From: Isoptericola jiangsuensis
GTDB taxonomy: Bacteria > Actinomycetota > Actinomycetes > Actinomycetales > Cellulomonadaceae
Length of the DNA stretch: 64,000 bases
Assembly: GCF_002563715.1 (NCBI RefSeq)
Contig: NZ_PDJJ01000001.1
Coordinates: 2,232,001-2,296,000 of the forward strand
Direction of reading: 5' to 3'
The translations under genes were made by a program, and so were the position numbers. The notes below the pieces were generated by a model that was not told where the DNA came from, did not search any database, and saw only the letters and a list, made by a program, of their open reading frames with translations. This document shows positions 61,883 through 64,000 of the stretch, one piece after another (the first letter of the stretch is position 1; each line of letters begins with the position of its first letter).

Positions 61883-61929
61883 CACGACGACGCCCCGCCG
61901 CTCCGCAAGAGGAGCGACGGGGCGTCGTG
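61883..61929 (-). terminator. Terminator after aconitase
   Basis: CACGACGCCCCGCCGCTCC and GGAGCGACGGGGCGTCGTG form a long stem (one mismatch) with loop GCAAGA. It lies 30 bases after the acnA stop. Confidence 0.8.
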
Positions 61930-61958
61930 TGCTGTCGGCCGTCAGGCGATCCGGAGGA

Positions 61959-64000
<2,042 letters not shown>

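Overview
The window is about 64 kb of very GC-rich DNA with GTG starts, four-base stop/start overlaps and little intergenic space. These traits point to an actinomycete. Gene content (DUF3000 next to RNase D, GuaB1, pflBA, paired ATP-grasp ligases with an Asp/Glu racemase) fits the order Micrococcales, perhaps Promicromonosporaceae or Cellulomonadaceae. That placement is an inference from family recognition, not a database result.

Region 1 (1-8.2 kb) is accessory/stress material. It holds an RpiR/MurR regulator cut by the window edge, a MarR gene divergent from two coupled NAD(P)-binding reductases, an ABC-2 exporter with its own TetR regulator, a decayed flavodoxin-type reductase, an SDR, a small Rho-N protein and a DUF305 membrane protein. 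Two regulators have clear perfect palindromes at the promoters they probably control.

Region 2 (8.4-23.5 kb) looks like a genomic island at tRNA-Val(CAC). The intact tRNA lies at the right end, and a 42-base copy of its 3' half (anticodon loop to discriminator) lies at the left end in the same orientation, each followed by a related ~320 bp flank and terminator. Inside are an ISL3-family insertion sequence and a secreted polymorphic-toxin locus on the minus strand: a LamG protein, a 2530-residue RHS/YD-repeat protein ending in a Hint domain and a ParB-like putative nuclease toxin, an overlapping candidate immunity gene, a MORN/YwqK-like gene, and an endonuclease V gene broken by one base in a G run. 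The 10.3-12.2 kb part is clearly less GC-rich than its surroundings. No integrase is visible.

Region 3 (23.5-33.4 kb) has a folate/PABA operon (pabB, a glyoxalase-like gene, a DHFR/RibD-like gene, pabC), two tRNA units (Gly-Cys-Val and Gly-Val) with matching promoters, a rhodanese lipoprotein behind a CsoR/CstR-type operator, DUF2277, a TreZ-like protein that seems to have lost catalytic residues, ZapE, and a pyrimidine-reductase-like gene. It ends in an 84 bp direct repeat.

Region 4 (33.4-45.3 kb) has a coupled racemase / ATP-grasp / ATP-grasp operon followed upstream by gnd, plausibly a D-amino-acid cross-bridge pathway for peptidoglycan. Then come DUF3000-RNase D, the fatty-acid oxidation pair fadA-fadB with a palindromic promoter, and an IS30-family element.

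Region 5 (45.3-64 kb) is mostly core metabolism: HAD phosphatase, SGNH hydrolase, YbdK-type glutamate-cysteine ligase, pyruvate formate-lyase with its activase behind a CRP/FNR-like box, dxs, guaB1, a CoA-type Nudix enzyme, DUF4241, a phosphotransferase, DUF1801, a PadR-membrane protein pair with two operator copies, a TetR/hydrolase pair fused by deletion, and the C-terminal two thirds of aconitase.
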